From Bin34 sp965219935 (lineage in GTDB: Bacteria; Chloroflexota; Anaerolineae; Caldilineales; Caldilineaceae), in NCBI GenBank assembly GCA_965219935.1, contig CBDCOU010000003.1, positions 4,774,001 to 4,838,000 on the forward strand: a stretch of 64,000 bases of DNA, in the 5' to 3' direction. A model generated the notes under the pieces. That model had not been told where the DNA came from, ran no database searches, and worked only from the letters and a program-made list of their open reading frames with translations. Shown piece by piece: positions 17,626-25,786 of the stretch. Position numbers and translations under genes: made by a program. Position 1 is the first letter of the stretch. Each line of letters begins with the position of its first letter.

Positions 17626-18342
17626 TCAACCACCCAGCCGAACCAGCCAATCGGTCAGCAACAGCAAGTCCAGTGACTCAAGCAGGCCTTCCAGAAAAGC
17701 ACCCAGCAAGGTCATGCGGGACGTCATCAGGCGGGCGAATACCATGCCGGCGGTCAGCATCAACAGCGGCTGGCCCAGTGCCGCCACGCTTTGGACCACC
17801 CCTGCCACCCCGTCCGGCAGGTTCTTGATCCTGCTCCCTGCCGTGGCGCCGGCCAGCAGCGTCAGGCCGGTAAGGAGCGAGGTGGCCAGCAACTGCCACC
17901 CGGTCCGGTTGGCAACGGTCATCTGTGGAATCAGGGTTCCCACCAGCATCCCGCCGACCAGGGTTGCCGCGGTGAAGGCCAGAATCCCGGTGGCCGCCAG
18001 GGAAGCGGCCGCCTTCAGGATCCGGATTGGCCCTGCGAAGGGGTTCAGGAGACTGGTTGGCGCCGGAGGATGGGGCAGACAGGTTGCCAAGGCCAGCAGC
18101 AGGAACAGCGACACCGGCACGGTCACGGCTGCCGGCCATGCGCCTGTGCGGACGGGGACTGCAATCCGGGGCTGGATCAGGTCTGTCCAAACCAGAATAA
18201 ACAGCCAGCCGATGGTTGCGCCCACCAGCACATACTGCAGCAGCCTGGCAATGCGGTGTTCGCGCCATATCATGCTGAACAGGCCCAGGGACACACACAG
18301 GCCGACCCACAGCCCGATTTTCTCCATGCCAACCGGTTCCAT
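17626..18342 (-). CDS. polytopic membrane protein, unknown
   Basis: A 238-residue protein with about seven hydrophobic helices: near 9-25, 35-57, 70-88, 110-135, 147-165, 185-205 and 212-232. Few charged residues lie in the membrane parts; a conserved-looking Trp-Thr-Asp near 52-54 sits at the end of helix 2. It starts with ATG 18342, 15 bases after the stop of the zinc-ribbon gene, and ends 42 bases before the MutL-like gene, so it is part of the same transcription unit. I do not recognise a transporter family. A structural or anchoring partner for the MutL-like protein is possible but unproven. Confidence 0.6.
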   Translation of the reverse strand: MEPVGMEKIGLWVGLCVSLGLFSMIWREHRIARLLQYVLVGATIGWLFILVWTDLIQPRIAVPVRTGAWPAAVTVPVSLFLLLALATCLPHPPAPTSLLNPFAGPIRILKAAASLAATGILAFTAATLVGGMLVGTLIPQMTVANRTGWQLLATSLLTGLTLLAGATAGSRIKNLPDGVAGVVQSVAALGQPLLMLTAGMVFARLMTSRMTLLGAFLEGLLESLDLLLLTDWLVRLGG

Positions 18343-18357
18343 TGATTGGGTCCGGTT

Positions 18358-19602
18358 TCACGGTCGCGGCGCCATGCCGCGCGCCAGGAGGGTGCCGACG
18401 ACGATCAGCATCAAGGCAACGGACAGCCAGCCTTGGAAACGCGACATGGCGAGCGTATGCCGCGTCAGGTCCTCCGCGGCGCTGCCCGCCAGGGGTTCCG
18501 CCAGGTGGTGTGCGTCGCCGATGCCGCTCACAACTCCCGCCAGTTGGCCCGTCTCGAGATAGGGGCCAAGCAGGGGAGCCGCCGCCGCGCTGGTTACCGC
18601 CAGGACCGGTACCTGTGTTGCGGGCGAAACGAGTTCCAGCCAGTGAACGACGTCAATGGCCTGATCGGTGACGATGAGGTGCAGGTGGTAGTCCGAAGCC
18701 CGCAGCCGTTCCCGCGCCGCGGATCCGGACGCTGGATTGCCGCCGTTTTCGTTGGCTGCATCCGCGCCGCTGCTCGCTGCCATTGCGGGGAGGGCGGCGG
18801 GTCCTCCCGGCCAATACGCCATCGCCAAGATCGTTGTCGCGCCGATGGGCATGGCTCCTTCAGGCAAACTCCTGAGCAATGAAGTGCGGACATCGTTGAG
18901 CACGGTCTGGACCCGCGGCAGCGCCAGGGGATGTTGACTGAAAAAGGCCAGGGATGTGGCGGACCGCAACAACATCGTCAGCACGGGTGCCACCGCCGTG
19001 TCCAATTCCCCGGCGACGCCCGGATGGTTTTGCCAAAACACCAGCACGCGTGACACTTCGTTGAGTTCGATGAGGTGGCGGGCCGCGGGCGGGCTGCCCC
19101 CGTATTGGTAGGGTACGTCCTCGCCGATGCCGGGGGCGAAGAGCGTCGCCAACAAGGCAGTCGCCAGCAGGAACAGCATGGGCCATCGGACCTGTGCAAA
19201 ACGCGGGAAGACCCCGCGGACTGTGTCTCGAACGGCACCGGCCGGTACTCCCACCCGGGGTAGGCCCTGCAGGCGCTGGACTGTTTCCGGGTCCAAGGTT
19301 TCCCCGTCGGCCACGAGTTCCTCCCATGCGAACGGGTGCGGAAGTTCCGGTCGCGGCAGAAGGCCTTCCAGATCCGAGATGACCGGACGGCCCGAGGGTT
19401 CCTCCTGTCGGGGTGGCTCCTCCGCGGGTTTGGTCGGTACTGCCGGCGGTGCCGGCGGATCCACCGGAGGCTGCCTGTCGTCCGTCTCGGTCGCGTCTTC
19501 CCTGCCGACGTACTCCAGGCGGGCGCCACATGCGAGGCAGTAGGGCTCGCGGATGGGGTTTTCGTGGCCGCAGTGCCGGCAGCCGACTTGCCGCATGGGC
19601 AT
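18358..19602 (-). CDS. zinc-ribbon membrane protein, unknown
   Basis: A 414-residue protein starting MPMRQVGCRHCG. A zinc ribbon at the N terminus has Cys8-x2-Cys11 and Cys22-x2-Cys25. A Pro/Glu-rich linker (about 40-75) and a cytoplasmic stretch lead to a membrane helix near 143-161 (MLFLLATALLATLFA). The large following domain (about 165-385) contains LHLIVTDQAIDVVHWLELV and VPVLAVTSAAAAPLL, a Rossmann-like alternation, and is probably extracytoplasmic; a second helix near 393-410 closes the protein. Neighbouring genes are 6 and 15 bases away, so this is the centre of the leftward operon. The function is unknown. Confidence 0.65.
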   Translation of the reverse strand: MPMRQVGCRHCGHENPIREPYCLACGARLEYVGREDATETDDRQPPVDPPAPPAVPTKPAEEPPRQEEPSGRPVISDLEGLLPRPELPHPFAWEELVADGETLDPETVQRLQGLPRVGVPAGAVRDTVRGVFPRFAQVRWPMLFLLATALLATLFAPGIGEDVPYQYGGSPPAARHLIELNEVSRVLVFWQNHPGVAGELDTAVAPVLTMLLRSATSLAFFSQHPLALPRVQTVLNDVRTSLLRSLPEGAMPIGATTILAMAYWPGGPAALPAMAASSGADAANENGGNPASGSAARERLRASDYHLHLIVTDQAIDVVHWLELVSPATQVPVLAVTSAAAAPLLGPYLETGQLAGVVSGIGDAHHLAEPLAGSAAEDLTRHTLAMSRFQGWLSVALMLIVVGTLLARGMAPRP

Positions 19603-19608
19603 GGCGGA

Positions 19609-20253
19609 TCAGGTCTCCGAAGTGTCGTGTTGGGGTGCCGGAGCATCATCCGGGCCACGGTGTCCGGCTGCGGGAATCAGGTGCTGTGCCAGGAATGCAC
19701 AGGCGGCGATGACGGTACCCAGGAGCACGCCCCTGATGACCGGTGTGCCGAACAGGGCGAAGGAATCATCCAGCCAGCGCTGGGCCGGCTGTGGCATGAG
19801 CGGCTGCAGCCACGGCAGTTGCAGCGCCAGGACCGCCAGGAAGCCGATGGTAAACCAGCGATGGCCCGTGCGGCGCCGGCGCAGGGCCAAGATGTATGCC
19901 CCGGCCAAACTAAAAAACGTGGCTGCCATCAGGGCTTCTTCGGCCGGGGCGATCACCCAGCGGAACACCCATCCCAGTTGCAGGCTCGCCACGCCCTGCT
20001 CGCCGAACAGGCCCATGGTTACGACGCCGATGATCGCAGCCAGCAGGATCAGGCTGTAAAGCCACTCTTCCTCGGCCAGCCACACGCGACGCACATGGAA
20101 AAGGCATACCTGAACAAGTCCGGCCAGCATGGCCAAGGCCGCCAGCGTTACATAACCGGAGTACACGGGCACAAGAACGAACTGGGTTGATCCCAGTTGC
20201 AACGGACCAACCAGCCGGTCCAGCAGAACCCATGCGGCCACGACGGCGAACAC
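19609..20253 (-). CDS. polytopic membrane protein, unknown
   Basis: A 214-residue protein with about six membrane helices and a polar, acidic C-terminal tail. The only standard start is GTG 20253, which lies inside what looks like the first helix (residues before it, in the same frame, read TSRWI). The frame is open back to a TAG at 20314-20316 that is also the stop codon of the previous gene, so the two ORFs lie in one frame separated by a single amber codon and 20 sense codons. Either translation starts at an unusual codon, or these are two halves of a once longer gene. It ends 6 bases before the zinc-ribbon gene. Confidence 0.55.
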   Translation of the reverse strand: MFAVVAAWVLLDRLVGPLQLGSTQFVLVPVYSGYVTLAALAMLAGLVQVCLFHVRRVWLAEEEWLYSLILLAAIIGVVTMGLFGEQGVASLQLGWVFRWVIAPAEEALMAATFFSLAGAYILALRRRRTGHRWFTIGFLAVLALQLPWLQPLMPQPAQRWLDDSFALFGTPVIRGVLLGTVIAACAFLAQHLIPAAGHRGPDDAPAPQHDTSET

Positions 20254-20313
20254 GATCCACCGGGACGTGTGCAGCCATCCGGATCGAAAAGAGTGCCGAA
20301 TAATGGAGTGCCC

Positions 20314-20910
20314 CTATTGGCCGGCCATGAAGCGGATCAGATTGCTTGCCAGCCAGATCAGTGCGACTACCAGCCACACCCACCGTACCCAACCGTTGGT
20401 CCTGGGTGCGGGACCGTGCCTCTCCGGGAAGACGTCCGGACTCCATGCCGGTACCCGAGCCGTGTCCAGCATCACCTGGCGATCATGCGCCGTTGCGGCG
20501 ACCAGGGCATGTTGCAGATGGGGCGGATTGGGTTTCCTACCTTGCAGGATCCCGTTGACCATTCCCCGCCGTGACTGTATGTTCAGGGCCGAGGTCGTCA
20601 TGCCGAGTGTGGGGCCGCACCAGGCGACGCCGGGCGGTGAAGGGGCGCGAGGCCGCGGCGGGGCTCCCGGCGACGTGGATTCCAGCGCACACGAGGCCAG
20701 CAGCCAGCCCAGTCCGTCGCCTCGGCAGCAAAATGCGGCTCCGGTGTTCCGGGCTGCCTGGCGGTGCCATTCTTCCAAGGCCGCATGCACTTGAAGTTGT
20801 CCGGCCCCGATCAAGTCCCCTTCAAGCCAGAGGATTGGCTGCCGGGCAGCCTCCACCGCCTCATAGCCGACACGGCGCCAAAACGCCACCAACGACAATC
20901 TACGCATCAT
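20314..20910 (-). CDS. tail-anchored protein of unknown function
   Basis: A 198-residue protein starting MMRRLSLVAFWRRVG. The soluble part contains ILWLEGDLIGAGQLQVHAALEEW and AAFCCRGDGLGWLLA, which hint at a small alpha/beta fold. The C terminus is a single strong membrane helix (about 176-193, VRWVWLVVALIWLASNLI) with a short tail, so it is probably anchored by its end with the bulk facing the cytoplasm. It overlaps the preceding 79-residue ORF by 11 bases and shares reading frame with the next gene across an amber stop. No family is recognised. Confidence 0.55.
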   Translation of the reverse strand: MMRRLSLVAFWRRVGYEAVEAARQPILWLEGDLIGAGQLQVHAALEEWHRQAARNTGAAFCCRGDGLGWLLASCALESTSPGAPPRPRAPSPPGVAWCGPTLGMTTSALNIQSRRGMVNGILQGRKPNPPHLQHALVAATAHDRQVMLDTARVPAWSPDVFPERHGPAPRTNGWVRWVWLVVALIWLASNLIRFMAGQ

Positions 20911-21139
20911 CGGGATGGGTTGGTTCCGGATTGTGGACCGTGGGGGGCAATCCCATGAGTTGGAGGATTCTGGCTCTGGGTACCGGCACTCCCAGCACTG
21001 TCATCAGCGGCTGCAACGCCAGGAGCAGGTGTCCGGCGGCGAATGCCAGCGGGGAGTGCCCCGCGAGCATGAGTTCGGCCAGCTCCCGCCACGCCGGGAC
21101 ATCCGACCGGACGGCAGCGGAGACGGTATTGTCGGCCAT
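20900..21139 (-). CDS. small protein at the head of the membrane-protein operon
   Basis: A 79-residue ORF. The ATG at 21139 (MADNTVSAAV) is preferred: GGAG lies about 10 bases upstream, while an ATG at 21178 in the same frame has no such site. Residues 16-55 contain a long hydrophobic helix (HSPLAFAAGHLLLALQPLM). The C terminus is Pro/His-rich and overlaps the start of the next gene by 11 bases. Its upstream region is occupied by an IS-transposase relic, so the original promoter may have been replaced. Confidence 0.5.
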   Translation of the reverse strand: MADNTVSAAVRSDVPAWRELAELMLAGHSPLAFAAGHLLLALQPLMTVLGVPVPRARILQLMGLPPTVHNPEPTHPDDA

Positions 21140-21194
21140 CGATTGTTGCACTCCGGAATTCCGGTGGTTGGTTGACATGTCAAGGGTTCGGACT

Positions 21195-21370
21195 TTACTC
21201 CCTGAATATAATCGACTCTCGGCTGCCGGGCATCGCGGAAGGCAAATGCAATTTGAAAACGGGCACGGTAGCAGCGGAGGATGTGTTCCGGTGCCAGTGC
21301 GGTGTCGCTGCTGTACCACGGCATGCCCTCCGTCGTCTGCGGGTCGGTGCCGCGGGACAGAACGTACCCA
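21195..21370 (-). mobile_element. relic of an IS4-type DDE transposase (C-terminal piece)
   Basis: On the reverse strand a short frame reads GYVLSRGTDPQTT and then ILRCYRARFQIAFAFRDARQ. The second stretch matches the well-known IS4/IS701-type block (Tyr-Arg-Ala-Arg-Phe-Gln-Ile-Glu-Phe-x-Phe-Arg-Asp-Ala-Lys-Gln) that carries the third catalytic acid. Here the Glu is Ala, so the piece is dead. Nothing else of the element is visible; its ends are not defined. Confidence 0.6.
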
Positions 21371-21433
21371 TGGGCAGCCAGCCTTGCCATGCAGTTAGGT
21401 CGCGGCGTTCGAAGCAGCCGTCGAACTGCTTGG

Positions 21434-21575
21434 GTCAACCCGCGCTACACATCGCAGACGTGCCATGTATGCGGTCACACAAGCAAGGAGAAGCGCAGGA
21501 CACGGGTGGATTTCCACTGCCAGGCGTGCGGTGTGCGGCTGAACGCGGACCACAACGCGGCACTCAACATTCCGG
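21434..21575 (+). mobile_element. relic of TnpB (IS200/IS605-type) zinc-ribbon end
   Basis: The frame reads VNPRYTSQTCHVCG, then FHCQACGV, then NADHNAALNI. This is the C-terminal end of TnpB/OrfB: a Cys4 zinc ribbon followed by the last RuvC motif with its Asp. The remaining 300 or more residues, the TnpA gene and the element ends are missing. The open frame continues by chance into the LysM gene, giving a spurious 1173-residue ORF. Confidence 0.75.
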
Positions 21576-21886
21576 AGCGCGGGTTGCCGGGCTCCGGAGC
21601 CCGCCGGGTAGGGGCTTTTGTACGGCGAAGGGCGATCCCGTTGGGGTCCCCAACGACCCGTGAACACGGTATGCTGGCCGTCCAGCCAAGTTATAATCCC
21701 CATAACGATTTTTTGCGTTTCGCCGCCTTCGTCGCCCGGTTTGCGTCCCTCGGGACAAACCTGCCTCCGCAACGCGGGGCAGGCAGGCATCCACGCAAAC
21801 CCCAACAATCCTCCGTGCGAATCACTTCCCAGCTGTTTCATCCGAGCCAGCGTGCGAAGAGGGACAGGTCCCTGCCCAATCTGCGT

Positions 21887-24802
21887 GTGCGTCCTCGGCC
21901 TGGATGGGTCCGGTTCGTTGTCCAAATCCTGGCTGTTATCTGTCTGTGGCCGGCCACAGGCCAGATGGCTGCGTCGTTGGCCCAGACCGGAGTCAGCGGC
22001 TACACCTACTATGTGCAGCCCGGCGACACCTGGTTCGCCATTGCCCAGGCGACCGGCCAAACCATTTCCCTGCTGCAGCAGGTCAATCCACAGACAGTTC
22101 GCAACTTCGATCTTCTGTACACCGGTGAGCAAATTTTGATACCGTCCGCCGGGCAGCCGCGGTATCACGATGTGCAGCCGGGAGAAAGCCTGGCATCGGT
22201 TGCCAGCACGTACGACGTATCGGTTGGACTGCTGGTGGCCACCAATCCCCAGTTGGGCGGCAGTGCAGGAGCCCTGGCGGTTGGCGTGCGGCTTCTTGTT
22301 CCGTTGCTCCATGCGGAGGCGGACAGCCGGAACTCCTTCGAGTTGGACCCGTCCGTGACCATGGCCAGCCTGCCGGAGGGCGTGGTGGTTCCGCAGAGCT
22401 ACCGGGTCCGGCCGGACGCGCCGGGTCTGCAGTCGGAGGATGCCGTCGTCGGCAGCCTGATTCCCGATCCCGCCCTGCCGCCACCGGTTTGCACGGAACC
22501 TGCCGGATACGCGGACTTCATTCGCAGTGCCCTCGACTACTGGCAGGGCAAGGCACAAGGCATTGCCCGCAGTGCCGGCTTGTGCAATTTGGTTGTGGGT
22601 GAACTGTTGGACGGCCAGGATGTCAATGGCGACGGCTTCAACGATCTGCTGGTCACGCTGGAGAGCGGCGGTTCGGAACCCAGTGCTCAGGACCGTACCG
22701 ATTTGCTGCTGCTGCATTGGCTTGGGGAAAACCTGCAACCGGCGTTGCAGACCAGGGCCTCGGGACGCGTGTCATTGCTTGCGGCCGGGGATGTCAACTC
22801 CGATTTGCGCCGGGATCTGGTCTGGACGGATCAGTCCTGCGGGGCGGTTGCCTGCTACACCCGCGTTTATGCCATGAGCTGGGATCAGAAGACGGCAACC
22901 TGGCGCGACTGGACCGAGATGCCCATTTCCATGGTCAACGCGGATGTGCGTCTGATGGATGCCGACGTCTTGGGTGACGGCTTGGCGATTCGCCTGCAGG
23001 GCGGCGTGCATCAGGCCGAGGGGGCCGGCCCCCAACGGGCGCGCACGGAGATTTGGGCCAGCCGCCAGGGGCAGCCCTTTGCGTTGCAGGCCTTGGAATT
23101 CGGTCCCACCACCCACCTGTACCACGTGGTGCTCGAAGCGCACCTGAAAACGGTGCAGTCCCCGTACCAGGACTTGCACAGTGCCCAACAGTTGTATCGG
23201 CAGGTCCTGGCGGACGACAGCCTGCAGGTTTGGCACGACGCCACGGAGCAGGATTTCATGCGGGCCTTCAGCCTTCTGCGGTTGGCTTTCATCGCTTCGT
23301 ATCAGCAGCAGCCCGAAGTGGCGGCGGAGATTGTCAACGTGTTGGAGCAGGCCTATCCGGCATCGCCGTTCGCAGGCCTGGGACGAAACTGGCTCGCGGC
23401 CTATACCGGTGCGGACGATCCCATCGTGGGCTGTGCCGCCGCGCAGGCCTGGGCCAAGGCGCATCCGGCAACCTGGCAGCCCTTCGGCCTGTTTGGCTGG
23501 TCAAACCCCGGCATGAGCCCGGACGCCGTGTGTCCGGTGATCGAAGGCGAGTTTGGACAGCGCCTTGACATCGAACCGGCGGTGGATCCCTCGGCATCCA
23601 CGCCTCCGGCCGAGTTGTCCCTGTTCCCCAATGCCGAGGAACTGCGCAACCTGTCTCCCGAAGCCTTTGCGGCCTCCGACGACCTGCCCGAGTGCCCGGG
23701 TACGCTGGATGGCTATCCGCGCATGATTGAGAGCCTGCTCAACGGACTCCAGGGGGATCTGCTGCTGGTGGAAACCTGGCTGCGGCTGTGCGAGGTGGTC
23801 TCCGACAGCATTGGGACTCTATCCCAGCTGGACTTGAACGGCGATGGCCACGCCGACACGGTGGCTATCGTGGGGCGCCAGGAGACTGATGGTCTGGGTC
23901 CCGACGGCTACGGCGGCCGCCTGGCTGTCTACTACGGATCGTTCGGCAATGCCTCCAACCTGATTTTCGAACCGGCCGTGGTTGGTCTGCCGTCCCTGTT
24001 GGCGCTGCAGGACCTGAACAACGACACGAAGCCGGAGCTGGCCTGGGTGGATGAAGTGTGCAACGCGGTGTGCCTGTCGACCGTGGAGGTTCTTACCTGG
24101 AACGGGGACACGGTCAACAACTTCATCGGCAAGGGAGCCGTCATCACCAACGGCACGGCGAGGCTGGCGCCGGTGCCGGACACCAATCCCGGCGACGGCT
24201 ATCAGATTGTCCTGGAGGGCGGTGTATCCGGGTTGCTCGACACCGATGTGCAGGTGAGTCACGTGGAGTTGTGGGAGAGTATCGACGGCTTGCCGTTCCA
24301 CCGGGTTTGGTTTGAGTATGACCCGTTGGATCCGGACAGCCGCTGTCTTGGCCTGAACCTGGTTGAAGCGGACTATCTGTTGACCGGAGCCCCCTACTAC
24401 GGCTACGGTCCCGCGCTTCAGATGTACGGCGACATTCTCGACAACCCAACCCTCACCACGTGCAGCATTGTGGGCACCAATCCGGATCGGGAGAAGGCAC
24501 TGCTGCGCGGCCTCGCCTGGTTCCGCCTGGTTCAGGTGCACGGGCTGGCGGGGGACATGCGGTCCAGCATATTGGCCCTGGAGGACATGAAGGGCGATGT
24601 GGGCACCGAGGCGGTCCATGTCCGCATCGCGGATGCCTGGCGTTCGGCCTACGCGGAACATGCCGATCCGGTGCAGGCCTGTCAGGCCGCGCTGCCCATC
24701 ATTCGGCAGGAACCCGCTTCGTGGCAGGTGACGGACCTGTTTGGCCTGGATCACCCGGCCGAGAACGAAACATCGCTCTGCTTCGTCCCGGGTGAGGACT
24801 AG
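21887..24802 (+). CDS. exported LysM protein with FG-GAP-like repeats
   Basis: A protein of about 971 residues if started at GTG 21887; ATG 21671 is an in-frame alternative but adds 72 residues with no signal-like order. The start is followed by a Sec signal (VRFVVQILAVICLW, cleavage near SLAQTG). Two LysM domains follow at about 40-85 (YYVQPGDTWFAIAQATGQ) and 92-140 (YHDVQPGESLASVASTYDVS), expected to bind peptidoglycan or other GlcNAc polymers. The rest alternates helical stretches with Asp-x-Asn-x-Asp-Gly calcium-type loops (DVNGDGFNDLLV, DLNGDGHADTV, DLNNDTKPELAWV), as in FG-GAP/VCBS propeller blades. The two halves look related, suggesting an internal duplication. A TATAAT at 21692-21697 could be its -10 box. 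The gene is flanked by IS relics on the left and a truncated gene on the right. Confidence 0.8.
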   Translation: MRPRPGWVRFVVQILAVICLWPATGQMAASLAQTGVSGYTYYVQPGDTWFAIAQATGQTISLLQQVNPQTVRNFDLLYTGEQILIPSAGQPRYHDVQPGESLASVASTYDVSVGLLVATNPQLGGSAGALAVGVRLLVPLLHAEADSRNSFELDPSVTMASLPEGVVVPQSYRVRPDAPGLQSEDAVVGSLIPDPALPPPVCTEPAGYADFIRSALDYWQGKAQGIARSAGLCNLVVGELLDGQDVNGDGFNDLLVTLESGGSEPSAQDRTDLLLLHWLGENLQPALQTRASGRVSLLAAGDVNSDLRRDLVWTDQSCGAVACYTRVYAMSWDQKTATWRDWTEMPISMVNADVRLMDADVLGDGLAIRLQGGVHQAEGAGPQRARTEIWASRQGQPFALQALEFGPTTHLYHVVLEAHLKTVQSPYQDLHSAQQLYRQVLADDSLQVWHDATEQDFMRAFSLLRLAFIASYQQQPEVAAEIVNVLEQAYPASPFAGLGRNWLAAYTGADDPIVGCAAAQAWAKAHPATWQPFGLFGWSNPGMSPDAVCPVIEGEFGQRLDIEPAVDPSASTPPAELSLFPNAEELRNLSPEAFAASDDLPECPGTLDGYPRMIESLLNGLQGDLLLVETWLRLCEVVSDSIGTLSQLDLNGDGHADTVAIVGRQETDGLGPDGYGGRLAVYYGSFGNASNLIFEPAVVGLPSLLALQDLNNDTKPELAWVDEVCNAVCLSTVEVLTWNGDTVNNFIGKGAVITNGTARLAPVPDTNPGDGYQIVLEGGVSGLLDTDVQVSHVELWESIDGLPFHRVWFEYDPLDPDSRCLGLNLVEADYLLTGAPYYGYGPALQMYGDILDNPTLTTCSIVGTNPDREKALLRGLAWFRLVQVHGLAGDMRSSILALEDMKGDVGTEAVHVRIADAWRSAYAEHADPVQACQAALPIIRQEPASWQVTDLFGLDHPAENETSLCFVPGED

Positions 24803-24805
24803 GGA

Positions 24806-25777
24806 TTAGCAGCGGCTGGTGACAACCGGCGTTCCGGCCTGCATGGCTTCGGCGACCGGCAGGCCAAACCCTTCGGCCAGGCCGGGAAACAGGAATGCCA
24901 GCGACATGCGGTAAAGATCCCACTTGACCGCTTCGTCCACCCTGTCCGTAAGGAGGATCTGGCCGTCCAGGGCCAGGTCCCGGATCAGCGGGGCGGGATG
25001 TTGCAGGACGGCCGTATCGCGGGACGGAAGCCGGCCGGCCAGCACCAGCTTGATTGCAGGGTCGCCGCCCAGGTTCAGATAGCGGCGGTAGGCCTTCAGA
25101 ATGGCAGCCACGTTCTTGCGGCGTTCGAAACCACCCAGATAAAGGAAGAACCGCTCGGGCAGTCCATACGTCGAGCGCAGTTCGCGGATGCGTGCCGGGT
25201 CGGGCGGGCCTGCCGGTTCGGGCGACGCGCCGTTGAGGGCCACGGCCACCTCGCCCCGGAACTCCGGTACATGCCGGTGCAGGGTTTCGGCGCCGGCTTG
25301 GCTGACGGTGATGACCGCCCGCGCCTTGCGCAGCCCCAGCAGGTTGAGGATCAGATAGGCGCGTTGCCGGGGGTGTCGCCGGTATTCCGGACGGAGCAGC
25401 GGCACCACGTCGTGGACGGTTACCGCCACCGGTACCGGGTTCCAGAGGGGTGCGGACCAGTAGGGATTCCAAAGGATCGCGGCCCGGTGCCGCAGGCATT
25501 GCAGCGGCAAGGCTGCCTGTTCCCACCAGACCTTGGCCAAGGGTTCGGGCCCCGGAGGCAACGGAACGGGCAGGAATTCCATGCCGTTGGGCAAGTCCGG
25601 CGGCGGAGTCCAACTGCCGGCCAGAGCGGTCGGCAAGGGAACGAGCGTGCGCAACCGAACCTCGGTTTGCAGGGCCGGGAATTCCCTCAGCAGCGCTGTC
25701 AGGTACTGACCCGATCCGGTGGTCGGGCGCTGCAGGAACCAGCCGTTGACGAGAACCAGGCGGCGGGTCAAGGGCAT
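24806..25777 (-). CDS. GT4-family glycosyltransferase, C-terminally truncated
   Basis: A 323-residue group 1 glycosyltransferase. The N-terminal half has TGSGQYLTALLREF and a loop VTVHDVVPLLRPEYRR; the C-terminal nucleotide-sugar domain has FFLYLGGFERRKNV and the E-x7-E motif EGFGLPVAE (Glu302, Glu310). The protein stops 13 residues after this motif at GTPVVTSRC, where family members continue for about 60-80 residues. Sequence beyond the stop is the antisense of the LysM gene, whose own stop codon lies 3 bases away, so the end was probably lost in a rearrangement. It may be inactive. The gene is 9 bases downstream of the uracil-DNA glycosylase gene. Confidence 0.8.
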   Translation of the reverse strand: MPLTRRLVLVNGWFLQRPTTGSGQYLTALLREFPALQTEVRLRTLVPLPTALAGSWTPPPDLPNGMEFLPVPLPPGPEPLAKVWWEQAALPLQCLRHRAAILWNPYWSAPLWNPVPVAVTVHDVVPLLRPEYRRHPRQRAYLILNLLGLRKARAVITVSQAGAETLHRHVPEFRGEVAVALNGASPEPAGPPDPARIRELRSTYGLPERFFLYLGGFERRKNVAAILKAYRRYLNLGGDPAIKLVLAGRLPSRDTAVLQHPAPLIRDLALDGQILLTDRVDEAVKWDLYRMSLAFLFPGLAEGFGLPVAEAMQAGTPVVTSRC

Positions 25778-25786
25778 CGTTCGGGT

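Noticed and set aside
21281..24802. A single 1173-residue ORF joining TnpB zinc-ribbon sequence to LysM domains
   Set aside because: The TnpB piece is only the last 50 residues of its family, and the join is sequence without domain character followed by a normal signal peptide. It is a chance open frame.
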